From positions 124,001 through 188,000 of the forward strand of contig CAWBEX010000007.1 in the NCBI GenBank assembly GCA_963787895.1: 64,000 nucleotides of DNA, in the 5' to 3' direction. This DNA comes from Anderseniella sp963787895. Lineage in GTDB: Bacteria; Pseudomonadota; Alphaproteobacteria; Rhizobiales; Aestuariivirgaceae. The notes below the pieces were generated by a model. That model was not told the origin of the DNA. It searched no databases and saw nothing but the letters and a program-made list of their open reading frames with translations. Position numbers and translations under genes: made by a program. Positions 8,916 to 17,837 of this stretch are shown one piece after another (positions within the stretch are counted from its first letter, which is position 1; each line of letters starts with the position of its first letter).

Positions 8916-9593
8916 CTATATAGCGCGTTTCAGCAATTCGCCAAATATATCACCGAGGTTCGGTGTTGTCTTGCGCCGGGACTTGTTGCGTTGCCGGGTG
9001 CGTTTTTTTGAACGCTTGTACGAATTGGCATAGGTTGCGCGGCTGCGCCTGCGCCGCCGTTTCGCCGGTACGTGGGTAACTCCCTTGATAACCGCCCCGA
9101 CCAGTTCCGACCAGAATGTCGAGGCGGCGCTCTCCACGCCGACCGCTGGCAGCCAGGTCTGTTGGCCGCGCCTGACCAGCGCCGCCACGCATAGTGTGGC
9201 GGTAACACTCATAAGGCGCTCAAACTGTTCTGCATTGATGCCGTGTGGTTTGCGCAATGACCGCGAAATTGTCCGCGCCCGCTCTACCGTGCCGTAGACA
9301 TGGGCAAGAATCTCTTCGCCTTCTTCGATTGCTTCGCGAGACAGGATCGCGTCGACTTCGTTCAGGTAGTCGTCATGCTCTCCTGCCTCTATGACGTCCA
9401 GCAAGAGCTGAAGCTCTTCCGGGTCGCGCGCCCTGATAGCCATGCGTGATCCGATTTCACGGATCTGCGTTCTCAACGCCTTGTCTGCAGCATCGGCACT
9501 GAAGCCGCCAGCCATGGCAAGTGCACCGGCTGTCTTGCCGTCATTTGATGCCAGCACAATGTCGACAAGTTCCAGCTGGTCGGATTGTGTCAT
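8916..9593 (-). CDS. DUF937-related protein with Arg/Lys-rich region
   Basis: 225 residues, unrecognised by name but clearly parallel to the next gene. EEGEEILAHVYG and the helix RLMSVTATLCVAALVRR align in order with GNGILGHLFG and KMLPVIASMVIGAI of the DUF937 protein at 8052-8882. Residues 177-208 are strongly basic (runs such as AKRRRRRSR and YKRSKKRTRQRNKSRRK). The last 14 residues, NLGDIFGELLKRAI, echo the neighbour's GLGDILGDIL repeat. ATG 9593 overlaps the MATE stop as ATGA, implying coupled translation. The basic tail could bind nucleic acid or phospholipid (inference). Confidence 0.75.
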   Translation of the reverse strand: MTQSDQLELVDIVLASNDGKTAGALAMAGGFSADAADKALRTQIREIGSRMAIRARDPEELQLLLDVIEAGEHDDYLNEVDAILSREAIEEGEEILAHVYGTVERARTISRSLRKPHGINAEQFERLMSVTATLCVAALVRRGQQTWLPAVGVESAASTFWSELVGAVIKGVTHVPAKRRRRRSRATYANSYKRSKKRTRQRNKSRRKTTPNLGDIFGELLKRAI

Positions 9594-10975
9594 GTAGCGG
9601 CTCCAGTTGTATCTGCCCTGTTCTCGAGAGCCTTTACGAGTGCCAGAGCCGTAGCGGCTGCTGCAAGCCCGAAAATGATGTTGGCGGCTCCCATCGCCAC
9701 CAGCGTGCCTTTGGCGCCTGCCAGCGCAGCACCGATGTGCAGCAACGGAATGGTGCCGATGGTTGCCTTGCCCCAGTTGAACCACATCGACCAGGCTGGC
9801 CTGTCCAGGTTGTTGAACGTGGCCTGAGCCACATATTGCGCCCCGGCAAAGGCCCAGGTGAAGCCGATAAATGTGTAGTAGAACGTGATGTAGTTACCTG
9901 CTTCGCCCGTAATGTTGAACCAGGCAGGCAGATAATGTGAGAGGGGCGCCATCAGCAGGCAGATGACCAATGTGTAAGCTGTCGAAAATTTGAAACCGTC
10001 CAGCAATGTCTGGCGAACCCTGTCAAACTGGCGTGACCCGTAGTTCTGGCCGATGATCGGACCAACCGCACCAGACAGCGAAAAGATGATTCCAAAGGCA
10101 ACGGGCACAAGCCTGTTGATGACAGCGATGGACGCAACGGCTTCAGTACCAAACTGGGCAGTAACAGCCGTCAGGTAGGCGATGGAGAACGGTGTTGCCA
10201 GCTGGGTAGCGATGGCCGGCAGGGCTATGCGCGACATGGGCCGCAAACTTTCCCGGATTGCGCTCATCGCTGGCCGTTCGAGGAATCCGTGATGTGTATG
10301 CAATGCATGCAAGCCTATCAGGAAGGAGACCAGGTTCGCACACACCGTGGCTAGTGCTGCGCCTTGAACGCCCAGGCCAAACCCGAAAATGAACACGGGG
10401 TCCAGGATCGCATTGGCGAAGGCCGCCGACAGGGTAACGTACATGGCCCGTTTCGGGTCGCCGATGGCACGCAATATGAAGCTCAGTGTTATCGCGCCTG
10501 CCAGTAGAGCAAACCCGGGTGCTACGGTTAACAGATATGACTGGGCGATGTCTTGTGGCGCTCCGCTTGCCCCCAACAGCGCCAGCAGGGGTTGCGCAAA
10601 AATGACCAGTAGCACGGCAAGAATTATTCCGGCGGCCAGCGACAGAACCAACGCTGAAGACGCGGTGCGCCGCGCCCGGTCTTCATCCCCGCGCCCCAGC
10701 GCCTGCGCAACCAGCGCACCGGCGGCAATCGAAAGACCCAGGCCCACCGACAGATTGGAGAAAACGATTGTGCCTGCAAAGCCGATCGCGGCAGTGATAT
10801 CCACATTGTCTAGAAGCGTCAGGAACCAGAGGTCTGCCAGATCGACCATGAACATGGCCATCAAGCCGATCGCGCCGGTGAGTGTCATTACCACGACATG
10901 GCCCATGGTGGAGCCGGTAGTAAACCGCGCCCCTACCTTCTTCCGCGAACCTGCACTTGCGCCAGCCGCACTCAT
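9590..10975 (-). CDS. MATE family multidrug/toxin efflux transporter
   Basis: A 461-residue inner-membrane protein with about twelve hydrophobic helices in two related halves, the layout of MATE (NorM/DinF-type) cation-coupled exporters. Recognisable segments are GLSIAAGALVAQALGRGD in the first half and LSGAVGPIIGQNYGS in the second, the paired Q-rich loops of the family. Its start overlaps the HAD stop by four bases and its stop overlaps the next start by four bases, so it sits inside a tightly coupled operon. The substrate is unknown. Confidence 0.92.
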   Translation of the reverse strand: MSAAGASAGSRKKVGARFTTGSTMGHVVVMTLTGAIGLMAMFMVDLADLWFLTLLDNVDITAAIGFAGTIVFSNLSVGLGLSIAAGALVAQALGRGDEDRARRTASSALVLSLAAGIILAVLLVIFAQPLLALLGASGAPQDIAQSYLLTVAPGFALLAGAITLSFILRAIGDPKRAMYVTLSAAFANAILDPVFIFGFGLGVQGAALATVCANLVSFLIGLHALHTHHGFLERPAMSAIRESLRPMSRIALPAIATQLATPFSIAYLTAVTAQFGTEAVASIAVINRLVPVAFGIIFSLSGAVGPIIGQNYGSRQFDRVRQTLLDGFKFSTAYTLVICLLMAPLSHYLPAWFNITGEAGNYITFYYTFIGFTWAFAGAQYVAQATFNNLDRPAWSMWFNWGKATIGTIPLLHIGAALAGAKGTLVAMGAANIIFGLAAAATALALVKALENRADTTGAAT

Positions 10976-11595
10976 TGCGCGGGCGCAACAACGCCTAGCC
11001 TGGCGAGGTCGCAGGTCAATTGGTCGGTGTCCATGAATTGGATAGCTTTCATGCCGGAGGTCCGCGCTCCTTCAACATGGCGCTGCTTGTCGTCAATAAA
11101 CACGCAGTTCGCCGGCTTGACGCCAATCAGGCCAGCAACTCGTTCGAAGATGGCAGGATCAGGTTTCTTGGTGCCGAAGTCACAGGAAAAAAACGTCCGG
11201 TTGCCGAACAGCGCTTTGGTTTCCGGTGCCAGCTCATTGAAGCAGTCACGCATCAGCGGTCCGTTGTTGGTCAGCATGGCAATTGTGTATCGAGAGGCCA
11301 ACTGGCGCAGAAGGGAGTGCATGCGAGGTTTATGCTGCATCCCGGCAGCACGTGCCGTCAACCAGTCCTCTGGGCTGATCGGACAATCAACTCGCTTGCC
11401 GAAGTCTTGCAGATACTCCTGCGCATTGCCCGCACCGCCTGTGTCGGCCAGGTCTTCGAAACCGGAAGTCCATATCCGGTTCAGTATCTCAGTTTTGTCG
11501 AGGCCGGTTTGACTGGAGATGACTTCCAGGCGCTTGCCGACGTCATACTCCGAAAGCACTCCGTCGAAATCGGAAATGATTGCTGTAACAGCCAT
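10972..11595 (-). CDS. HAD superfamily hydrolase
   Basis: A 207-residue cytosolic haloacid-dehalogenase-type hydrolase. Motif I is DFDGVL near residue 9 (first Asp nucleophile), motif II MLTNNG near 105, the motif III lysine lies in KKPDPAIF, and motif IV reads CVFIDDKQRHVEGA. A helical cap lies between motifs I and II, as in subfamily IA phosphatases and dehalogenases. The gene lies two bases after tldD and overlaps the MATE gene by four bases. The substrate is not predictable from sequence. Confidence 0.92.
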   Translation of the reverse strand: MAVTAIISDFDGVLSEYDVGKRLEVISSQTGLDKTEILNRIWTSGFEDLADTGGAGNAQEYLQDFGKRVDCPISPEDWLTARAAGMQHKPRMHSLLRQLASRYTIAMLTNNGPLMRDCFNELAPETKALFGNRTFFSCDFGTKKPDPAIFERVAGLIGVKPANCVFIDDKQRHVEGARTSGMKAIQFMDTDQLTCDLARLGVVAPAQ

Positions 11596-11597
11596 GC

Positions 11598-13028
11598 CTA
11601 GGCAGTGCCGCCGACTGTGATGCGGTCCAGTCGGATGGTGGGTTGGCCAACTCCAACCGGCACGCCCTGACCCTGTTTGCCGCAGGTGCCAATGCCCGGA
11701 TCCAGCGCCATATCGTTGCCGATCATGGAAATGCGAGTGAGTGCATCAGGGCCGTTGCCGATCAGCGTCGCGCCTTTCACTGGCGCTCCAATTTTGCCGT
11801 CTTCGATGCGATAGGCTTCGGTGCACGAAAACACGAACTTGCCGGAGGTAATGTCAACCTGGCCCCCACCGAATGAAACGGCATAGAGACCCTTCTTCAC
11901 AGATGCGATGATTTCTCCTGGTTCCCTGTCACCGTTCATCATGACGGTGTTGGTCATGCGCGGCATGGGAATATGGGCATAGGACTGCCGTCTTCCATTG
12001 CCAGTGGACTGTGTGCCCATGAGCCGTGCGTTCTGGCGGTCCTGCATGTAACCGACCAGGATACCGTCTTCGATTAGCGTGGTGCGTTGGGCCGGGGTGC
12101 CTTCATCGTCCACACTCAACGACCCGCGACGGTTTGCCAATGTCCCGTCATCGACAACGGTCACACCGGGGCTGGCGATGCGCTGGCCCATCAATCCGGC
12201 GAATGCTGATGTCTTCTTGCGGTTGAAATCGCCTTCAAGACCATGACCTATGGCCTCGTGCAGCAGAATGCCAGGCCAACCGGCGCCCAGCACCACGTCC
12301 ATTTCACCTGCCGGCGCATCTTCAGCCTCCAATGACACCAGGCTCTGGCGCAGGGCCTCGCGCACCGCTGATTGCCAGTCTTCCTCATTGCCGATGAAGG
12401 CGGCATACTCGCAGCGCCCGCCTGTGCCGTGGCTGCCGGTTCCCTGTTTGCCGTGGCTGCCGGTTACTACGCTCACATTGAAGCGAACCAGCGGGCGCCT
12501 GTCACGAATCAGCTGGCCGCCAGGGCGCATGATGTCGACCGCTTGCCACTCGCCCGACAATGATATTGTTACCTGGCGTACGCGCTCGTCCAGTTGCCGG
12601 GCAAAGGCGTCAGCTGCCTGCAGCAGCGAAACCTTGGTTTCGAAACCCAATTCCTGAACCGGGTTATCATCCCCATAAAGTTTGACATTGGTCGCCGATG
12701 GCCCAGGCGCCAGCGCAAGGGTTCCAGACTGGGCGCTGCGAACGGCATCGGCAGCGCGATTGAGTGCTTCTTCGCTCAGTTCGGAACTGTGGGCATAGGA
12801 CGACGCTTCGCCGCATACAGAGCGCAGACCGAAGCCCTGGTTTACATCAAAGCTCGCGGTTCTGAGCTGCCCGTCATCGAAAACCAAATTCTCCGACTGC
12901 CGATACTCAAGGAACAGTTCGCCGTCATCGCTTGTGGAAAGCGCATTGTCCAGTAGGCGGTTTGTGCGGCTCCGGTCCAGGCCGGTGCCGCCAAGCAGGA
13001 TTTCATCGGCTTGTGCATTTTGTGCCAC
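11598..13028 (-). CDS. tldD: Metalloprotease TldD
   Basis: 476 residues, the full length of TldD. It contains the zinc-binding HEAIGHGLEGDF motif (HExxxH), followed by FAGLMGQRIASPGVTVVDDG and GGRRQSY-type family segments (here GNGRRQSYAHIPMPRMTNT). TldD pairs with TldE/PmbA in the cytosol to trim peptides and activate or degrade small modified peptides and CcdA-type antitoxins; no TldE gene is in this window. The start codon is GTG at 13028. It lies 24 bases after the IalB-like gene and leads a run of closely packed genes. Confidence 0.96.
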   Translation of the reverse strand: MAQNAQADEILLGGTGLDRSRTNRLLDNALSTSDDGELFLEYRQSENLVFDDGQLRTASFDVNQGFGLRSVCGEASSYAHSSELSEEALNRAADAVRSAQSGTLALAPGPSATNVKLYGDDNPVQELGFETKVSLLQAADAFARQLDERVRQVTISLSGEWQAVDIMRPGGQLIRDRRPLVRFNVSVVTGSHGKQGTGSHGTGGRCEYAAFIGNEEDWQSAVREALRQSLVSLEAEDAPAGEMDVVLGAGWPGILLHEAIGHGLEGDFNRKKTSAFAGLMGQRIASPGVTVVDDGTLANRRGSLSVDDEGTPAQRTTLIEDGILVGYMQDRQNARLMGTQSTGNGRRQSYAHIPMPRMTNTVMMNGDREPGEIIASVKKGLYAVSFGGGQVDITSGKFVFSCTEAYRIEDGKIGAPVKGATLIGNGPDALTRISMIGNDMALDPGIGTCGKQGQGVPVGVGQPTIRLDRITVGGTA

Positions 13029-13052
13029 TGCTGGCCCCGAAAAATGTGCTTG

Positions 13053-13709
13053 TTAACTGTTGTCCATTAGTGCTTTCAGCGATGCGGTAAAGCCGTCCAG
13101 AGAAATTGGCATCTTGATAGCTGCGCCGGGCGCTTCGTAAATAATGAAGTTCGCTGTGCTGCCAGCCTTCATTTTGGCCAGTGTGGCAGCCTGAGCTTCT
13201 GCTGTGGCTGTGCACAGCCCGGGGGACACCCGGGTTTGCGGCAGGCATCTGATGAACGGCACCCGTCCAACCGCAGCACCATCTATTTCCAGTGCAATTC
13301 CGGTTGGCAGGAATACACCGATCGGCGCCATAATCTGCATCATGGTGGCTTCTTTGCCACCTTGTTTCTGGTGTCGCATGATAAGCGACAGTGCCACCTG
13401 CGGCCGCTTGGCATCACGGCTTATCTGCACCATGGCACAAGCCCGCGCAGCGGGAACGTCCTTCCCGTTCGCATCCTTGCCGGCAGGACGGGTTTCACAT
13501 TGCACCTTCCAACTGCCGTTTTCGGCAATGGTTTCCGGCGCTGGGCGATTGGGTGCAGCACCCTCCGGTGCGTTGACCCTGGGGCCAAACTGCTTGGGAG
13601 ATGCAGGAACCGTCTGCTGTGCATGGGCAACCCCGGCTAGGGTAGCTGCCAGCACGATTGCTGCAAGCGCGCTGAATGGCTTGCGAATCTTGTCGAGTGT
13701 ATTGGCCAC
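13053..13709 (-). CDS. Invasion-associated locus B (IalB) family exported protein
   Basis: 218 residues with an N-terminal signal peptide (hydrophobic ALAAIVLAATLAGVAHAQ). The mature domain contains NGSWKVQCE, ACAMVQISRD, PIGVFLPTG and PFIRCLPQ...GLCTA, the cysteine and glycine landmarks of the IalB family. Members are periplasmic or surface proteins found across alphaproteobacteria, named after a Bartonella invasion locus; most have no proven invasion role. The start is GTG 13709 with GGAG about 11 bases upstream. It is divergent from the oxidase cluster. Confidence 0.85.
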   Translation of the reverse strand: MANTLDKIRKPFSALAAIVLAATLAGVAHAQQTVPASPKQFGPRVNAPEGAAPNRPAPETIAENGSWKVQCETRPAGKDANGKDVPAARACAMVQISRDAKRPQVALSLIMRHQKQGGKEATMMQIMAPIGVFLPTGIALEIDGAAVGRVPFIRCLPQTRVSPGLCTATAEAQAATLAKMKAGSTANFIIYEAPGAAIKMPISLDGFTASLKALMDNS

Positions 13710-14089
13710 TGGGCGTTGTCTCCGTGGTGTTTTTTCGCGATCTGGGGCTGCCGCTCGTCCCGGTATTCCTATGGTATATGCCAGACGGCGTGTTGATTAA
13801 GCAACCCACCTTGCGCACGATTAGCTGTCTAAAAGTATGCTGTGACAATTGCCGAAGGCACTCTTCGGGTGCAATTGAGGCATTATTGCGGTTTTGCCAA
13901 CCTCCAAAACGGACGAAGGCATGTGCGTACCGCGCAACTTTGACGCGCCCCATTTAAGTTGCGGGGCAGCATTTGTTATGGTTGATAGTGCTCACGGCAG
14001 AAGCTGGGATTCATTTTTGGCATCTGTGAATGAGGGTCATGGCGCTGGTTGAACATTGGCAACGGCTGGCGGGTATACAAGAGGGAACT
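13710..14089. other. Divergent intergenic region between the IalB-like gene and ctaC
   Basis: 380 bases with no convincing coding sequence. It must hold the promoters for the minus-strand IalB/TldD run and the plus-strand oxidase cluster. I did not find a clear consensus promoter, terminator or repeat. The last bases carry GAGGGA ahead of the ctaC start. Confidence 0.5.
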
Positions 14090-14965
14090 ATGCGCAAGAT
14101 ATTTGCGAATGCAGCGGCAATTGGCGCCGGAATGTCGGCAGCACCTTCCGCAATGGCTGCGGAGCTTGGCAGGCCTGTGGAATGGCAGCTTGGCTTGCAG
14201 GCTTCAGCTACTCCGGTAATGGATTTTATCCACAGCTTTCATAACGGCTTGTTGATTGTGATCACCTTGATCAGTCTGTTTGTGCTGGCCTTGCTGGTGC
14301 TGGTCTGTGTCAAGTTTAACGCTCGAAGCAACCCTGTTCCATCACGCACCACCCACAACACCTTTGTTGAAGTGGTCTGGACGGTTGTTCCCATCCTGAT
14401 CCTGATTGGCATCGCCATTCCTTCATTCAGGCTCCTGTATCTGCAGCGCGACCCGCCGCCAGCCGATATGACCATCAAGGCCATCGGCAACCAGTGGTAC
14501 TGGTCGTACGAATATCCGGGGCAGGACGTATCCTTTGATCAGTATCTCAAGCCAAAGGACGAACTGAAGGACGGCGAGATGTATTTGCTGGCGACCGATA
14601 CTGAAGTCGTGGTGCCGGCAAACAAGGTGGTCCGTGTCATTGTAACGGCGAACGACGTCCTGCATGCATGGACGATCCCTTCTTTCGGGTCGAAGATCGA
14701 TGCGGTTCCAGGGCGCCTGAACGAGACATGGTTCAAGGCGACCAAGGAGGGCCTGTATTTCGGCCAGTGCTCGGAGCTTTGCGGCAAGGATCACGCCTAC
14801 ATGCCGATCAGCGTACGGGTGGTATCTGAGGACGAATACAACGCCTGGCTGGCCAAGGCCAAGACAGCAGGCGTTGGCGAGGCCCAGAAGCATCTTGCAT
14901 CCATCCTGTCCACAAGAGGCAAATTGGCGCTCAACGCAGCAGCCAAGTTCGCCAACCCGAATTGA
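14090..14965 (+). CDS. ctaC: Cytochrome c oxidase subunit II
   Basis: A 291-residue subunit of the aa3-type terminal oxidase that receives electrons from cytochrome c. It has an N-terminal signal/anchor, then two transmembrane helices (LLIVITLISLFVLALLVLV and VVWTVVPILILIGIAI). The periplasmic CuA domain has the aromatic stretch NQWYWSYEYPG and the CuA motif CSELCGKDHAYMPI. The open frame begins 60 bases earlier, but ATG 14090 follows GAGGGA and gives a proper signal peptide. It is first in the ctaC-D-B-F-G-E cluster; subunit I starts 24 bases downstream. Confidence 0.97.
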   Translation: MRKIFANAAAIGAGMSAAPSAMAAELGRPVEWQLGLQASATPVMDFIHSFHNGLLIVITLISLFVLALLVLVCVKFNARSNPVPSRTTHNTFVEVVWTVVPILILIGIAIPSFRLLYLQRDPPPADMTIKAIGNQWYWSYEYPGQDVSFDQYLKPKDELKDGEMYLLATDTEVVVPANKVVRVIVTANDVLHAWTIPSFGSKIDAVPGRLNETWFKATKEGLYFGQCSELCGKDHAYMPISVRVVSEDEYNAWLAKAKTAGVGEAQKHLASILSTRGKLALNAAAKFANPN

Positions 14966-14989
14966 TTGCTTACAGCGAGGTAAAGCCTG

Positions 14990-16648
14990 ATGGCATACGC
15001 AGCAACAGCGCATGACGACCACGAGCACCACCCGACAGGTTGGCGCCGTTACGTATATTCCACAAACCACAAGGACATCGGCATGATGTATCTGTGGTTC
15101 GCGATTTTCTCCGGCCTTGTCGGCGGTTTCATGTCAATCATGATGCGCTGGGAGCTCATGGAACCTGGTATCCAGATTTTCCATGGTTTGGCGCATATGG
15201 TCTATGGTGTGGGTGACAGCTCCGCTGATGCCATAGACGCGGGCAAGAACATGTTCAATGTTTTCGTCACCGCTCATGGACTGCTGATGATCTTCTTCAT
15301 GGTCATGCCGGCCATGATCGGCGGTTTCGGCAACTGGTTTGTACCAATCATGATCGGTGCGCCTGACATGGCGTTTCCGCGCATGAACAACATTTCCTTC
15401 TGGCTGCTGCCTCCGGCACTCATCCTGCTGGTTACTTCAATGTTTGTTGAAGGTTCACCGGGCACCTGGGGTGTTGGTGGCGGGTGGACATTGTATCCGC
15501 CTTATTCCACCAGCGGCCAGCCTGGCCCCGCTGTCGACCTGGCAATCTTGTCCATGCACATTGCCGGCGCGTCCTCCATTCTTGGCGCCATCAACTTCAT
15601 CACCACCATTTTCAACATGCGTGCACCGGGCATGACCTTGCACAAAATGCCGCTGTTTGTCTGGTCGGTGCTGGTGACCGTATTCCTGCTGCTGTTGTCA
15701 CTGCCGGTTTTCGCCGGTGCGATAACCATGCTGCTGACTGACCGTAACTTTGGCACCTCGTTCTATCGTCCAGAAGGCGGTGGTGACCCGATCCTGTATC
15801 AGCACCTATTCTGGTTCTTCGCTCATCCTGAGGTTTACATCCTAATTCTGCCCGGTTTCGGCATTGTCTCGCAGATCGTCTCGACGTTCTCCAAGAAGCC
15901 TGTGTTCGGGTATCTGGGCATGGCCTACGCCATGGTTGCCATCGGCCTTGTCGGCTTCATCGTGTGGGCGCACCACATGTACACAGTCGGTATGGATGTG
16001 GACACGCAAGCCTACTTCGTGGCTGCCACCATGGTCATTGCGGTGCCGACAGGCGTCAAGATATTCTCGTGGATTGCCACCATGTGGGGCGGTTCCATCG
16101 AGTTCCGCGCACCAATGCTTTGGGCAATTGGCTTCATCTTCCTGTTCACCGTTGGTGGTGTGACGGGCGTGGTTCTGGCCAATGCTGGCGTCGACCGGTC
16201 GCTGCATGACACATACTATGTGGTTGCTCACTTCCACTATGTGCTGTCACTGGGTGCCGTATTCTCGATCTTTGGTGGCTGGTACTACTGGTTCCCGAAA
16301 ATGTTTGGCTACATGTACAACTCGACATTGGCTCGGGCCCATTTCTGGATACAGTTCATTGGTGTGAACCTGCTGTTCTTCCCGCAGCACTTCCTTGGTC
16401 TGGCCGGCATGCCGCGCCGCTACATCGACTATCCTGAAGTGTTTGCTGGCTGGAACTATGTTTCATCCATAGGCTCGTACATCTCGGCTTTCTCGATCCT
16501 GATATTCCTGTGGTGTGTCATCGAAGCCTTCATGAAGAAGCGCGTTGCTGGCGACAATCCATGGGGTGAATCAGCCACCACACTGGAATGGACGTTGTCT
16601 TCACCTCCGCCATTCCACCAATTCTCGACCTTGCCGGTAATCCGCTAG
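14990..16648 (+). CDS. ctaD: Cytochrome c oxidase subunit I
   Basis: The 552-residue catalytic subunit, twelve transmembrane helices. It carries the low-spin heme ligand region HGLLMIFFMVMPAMIGGFGN, the CuB site with the His-Tyr pair in WFFAHPEVYILILPGFG, the HH pair in AHHMYTVGMD, the K-channel stretch VAVPTGVKIFSW-like (here IAVPTGVKIFSW), and DTYYVVAHFHYV with the heme a and a3 ligands. It reduces O2 to water and pumps protons. A GCGAGG site precedes ATG 14990. Confidence 0.98.
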   Translation: MAYAATAHDDHEHHPTGWRRYVYSTNHKDIGMMYLWFAIFSGLVGGFMSIMMRWELMEPGIQIFHGLAHMVYGVGDSSADAIDAGKNMFNVFVTAHGLLMIFFMVMPAMIGGFGNWFVPIMIGAPDMAFPRMNNISFWLLPPALILLVTSMFVEGSPGTWGVGGGWTLYPPYSTSGQPGPAVDLAILSMHIAGASSILGAINFITTIFNMRAPGMTLHKMPLFVWSVLVTVFLLLLSLPVFAGAITMLLTDRNFGTSFYRPEGGGDPILYQHLFWFFAHPEVYILILPGFGIVSQIVSTFSKKPVFGYLGMAYAMVAIGLVGFIVWAHHMYTVGMDVDTQAYFVAATMVIAVPTGVKIFSWIATMWGGSIEFRAPMLWAIGFIFLFTVGGVTGVVLANAGVDRSLHDTYYVVAHFHYVLSLGAVFSIFGGWYYWFPKMFGYMYNSTLARAHFWIQFIGVNLLFFPQHFLGLAGMPRRYIDYPEVFAGWNYVSSIGSYISAFSILIFLWCVIEAFMKKRVAGDNPWGESATTLEWTLSSPPPFHQFSTLPVIR

Positions 16649-16728
16649 GTTGAACAAAGACACTGGTCCGCAGACTGTAATTGGTTTGCGGACCGGAACT
16701 GACAAATGACACTTAATTCTGGTTTGAG

Positions 16729-17676
16729 ATGACAGACATTCGAGCAGATCTGATGCAGCAAGGCCAGCCGGCAGCCTATGGACTGGGCGGCAATGGCGCT
16801 GTCGAGGACTATTGGGCTCTGCTCAAGCCGCGCGTCATGTCGCTGGTGATCTTCACCGCCATCTGCGGGCTGGTGCTGGCTCCCGGTCACATCCACCCCT
16901 GGACTGCGTTCATTGCCATTTTGTGCATAGCCATTGGTGCGGGCGCATCAGGTGCGCTCAACATGGCCTATGACGCCGATATTGACGCTCTCATGGGACG
17001 GACTTCCAAGCGTCCCATACCGCGCGGGGCGATCGAGCCGGGCGAGGCATACATTTTTGGCACCGCCCTGTCTGTCGCATCGGTTGCTTTAATGGGTTTG
17101 GCCGTCAATTGGATGGCGGCAGCCTTTCTGGCTTTTACGATTTTCTTCTACGTCGTCATCTACACGATGTGGCTTAAGCGCTCCACGCCACAGAACATCG
17201 TTATCGGTGGTGCAGCCGGTGCGTTTCCTCCCATGGTGGCCTGGACAGCTGTTACCGGTTCTATGGATATTGCAAGCTTGTCGCTCTTCCTTGTCATCTT
17301 CATCTGGACGCCACCGCATTTCTGGGCGCTGGCGCTGTTCCGCTTTGGTGACTATGAAACTGCTGGCGTACCCATGTTGCCAAATGTTGCAGGTGTAGAA
17401 GCCACCAAGCAGCAGATTTGGTGGTACTCGCTCAGCCTGCTTCCAGTTGCAGCGCTTCCGGTCGTGTTCGGTGTATCAGGTATGGTCTATGCTTGTGCCG
17501 CCGCCGTGTTGACAGGCGTTTTCATCTGGTATGCCTGGAAGGTGTATTCAGTTAAGGGCGACCAGATTGGTCCGGCCCCGCGCGCCTTGTTCAGATATTC
17601 GATCATCTATTTGTTTGCGATGTTCCTGGCCATGCTGGCAGATCGCGCGGCACTGGCAATTACAGGATTGGTGTAA
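16729..17676 (+). CDS. ctaB: Protoheme IX farnesyltransferase (heme O synthase)
   Basis: A 315-residue integral membrane prenyltransferase of the UbiA superfamily that converts heme b to heme o by adding farnesyl diphosphate, a step toward heme a of the oxidase. The first Asp-rich motif reads NMAYDADIDALMGRTSKRPI, and the later loop has TPPHFWALALFR. About nine hydrophobic helices are visible. It lies 80 bases after ctaD, immediately before the small CoxF-like gene. Confidence 0.97.
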   Translation: MTDIRADLMQQGQPAAYGLGGNGAVEDYWALLKPRVMSLVIFTAICGLVLAPGHIHPWTAFIAILCIAIGAGASGALNMAYDADIDALMGRTSKRPIPRGAIEPGEAYIFGTALSVASVALMGLAVNWMAAAFLAFTIFFYVVIYTMWLKRSTPQNIVIGGAAGAFPPMVAWTAVTGSMDIASLSLFLVIFIWTPPHFWALALFRFGDYETAGVPMLPNVAGVEATKQQIWWYSLSLLPVAALPVVFGVSGMVYACAAAVLTGVFIWYAWKVYSVKGDQIGPAPRALFRYSIIYLFAMFLAMLADRAALAITGLV

Positions 17677-17680
17677 GCGC

Positions 17681-17836
17681 ATGGCTTCTGAAATCGAGAC
17701 ATACACCCCGACACCTGAAGAATTGGCCAGACAGCGCAGGCGCTCGCTTGCGATTGCGTGGTCGCTCGTTGCTCTTGCGGTAGTTTTCTTCGTGACAACG
17801 ATCGTCCGCCTGGGCGCCAATGTGGCGGGAGGCTGA
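17681..17836 (+). CDS. CoxF-like small membrane protein of the oxidase cluster
   Basis: A 51-residue protein starting at ATG 17681, four bases after the ctaB stop and one base before the ctaG start. The N-terminus is charged (PEELARQRRR), followed by one transmembrane helix (AIAWSLVALAVVFFVTTIV) and a short RLGANV tail. Position and pattern match the CoxF/YtjA-like small proteins found between ctaB and ctaG in alphaproteobacteria, thought to assist oxidase assembly. The length is too short for most ORF calling. Confidence 0.8.
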   Translation: MASEIETYTPTPEELARQRRRSLAIAWSLVALAVVFFVTTIVRLGANVAGG

Positions 17837-17837
17837 T

